Made by a program: the position numbers and the translations under genes. The notes under the pieces were generated by a model, which saw nothing but the letters and a program-made list of their open reading frames with translations, had not been told where the DNA came from and ran no database searches. 22,606 bases of DNA from JBEKTW01 sp049515655. Lineage in GTDB: Bacteria; Bacteroidota; Ignavibacteria; UBA10030; SZUA-254. Where the stretch lies: positions 1-22,606 of the forward strand of contig JBEKTW010000036.1 of the NCBI GenBank assembly GCA_049515655.1, in the 5' to 3' direction. Position 1 is the first letter of the stretch. Each line of letters begins with the position of its first letter. Positions 22,459 to 22,606 of this stretch are shown one piece after another.

Positions 22459-22511
22459 GACAGACCGTTTCCCATTACAAGATATTAGAAGAGCTCGGCG
22501 AGGGCGATTAG
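22452..22511 (+). pseudogene. Remnant of a third kinase start
   Basis: The frame reads IVGQTVSHYKILEELGEGD then a stop codon at 22509-22511, again the first 18 or so residues of a GQxxSHYKILExLGEGG kinase, cut off at the glycine loop. There is no ATG; the first codon is ATC. The following 95 bp to the window edge show nothing recognisable. Confidence 0.65.
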
Positions 22512-22606
22512 TGGAGCATACCATAGAGTTCTTTGACCGACCTATTGCCTGTTGTGTAGGTGAGCACGCTTAGTCAAACTGGCGTTTGTTCTGGGGGTCC
22601 AAACCG

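Overview
The window comes from a bacterium of the Bacteroidota/Ignavibacteriota side of the FCB group. Two secreted proteins end in a type IX secretion (Por) sorting domain with the SLSQNYPNPFNPST-type motif. A histone H1-like small protein, a bacterial deoxyhypusine-synthase-like protein and a kinase/TPR fusion fit that placement. Several promoters nevertheless look like ordinary sigma-70 boxes (TTGxxx, 16-18 nt, TATATT). The lineage is inferred from gene content; species cannot be named.

Layout. 1-773: the 3' end of an rRNA operon (23S end, 5S, strong terminator). 782-1740: a degenerate second copy of the 5S 3' end and terminator, then a MntA/HepT toxin-antitoxin pair. 1764-4137: minus-strand genes for an M50-like membrane protein and an exported MEMO-family protein, surrounded by short structured repeats, some resembling the 3' half of 5S rRNA. 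4187-6395: minus-strand accessory genes (unknown protein, small membrane protein, VOC protein, NTF2-like lipoprotein); two homologous attC-like imperfect palindromes and a GTTAGGC core give this stretch the look of integron cassettes without an integrase. 6593-8131: a type IX cargo gene behind a MITE-like inverted-repeat element. 8205-17772: mostly housekeeping genes (four-helix-bundle protein, mutM, HEAT-like protein, ychF, radical SAM/second type IX cargo pair, MIP18-family Fe-S factor, SDR, DHS-like protein, histone H1-like protein). 17821-19704: exported M19 dipeptidase, tRNA-Asn, and a compact element with a GIY-YIG nuclease inserted at the tRNA 3' end. 19766-22606: kinase/TPR gene and truncated remnants of further kinase starts.

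Most striking: at 19119-19664 an 18-nt perfect copy of the tRNA-Asn 3' end recurs 528 bp downstream. Between the copies lie only a hairpin-rich leader and a 93-residue GIY-YIG endonuclease gene, and the terminator-like hairpin lies beyond the distal copy. This is the signature of a minimal element that inserted at a tRNA 3' end and rebuilt the tRNA. Also notable are the attC-like cassette boundaries, the 5S-derived repeat family, and an inverted-repeat element lying between a promoter and its type IX cargo gene.
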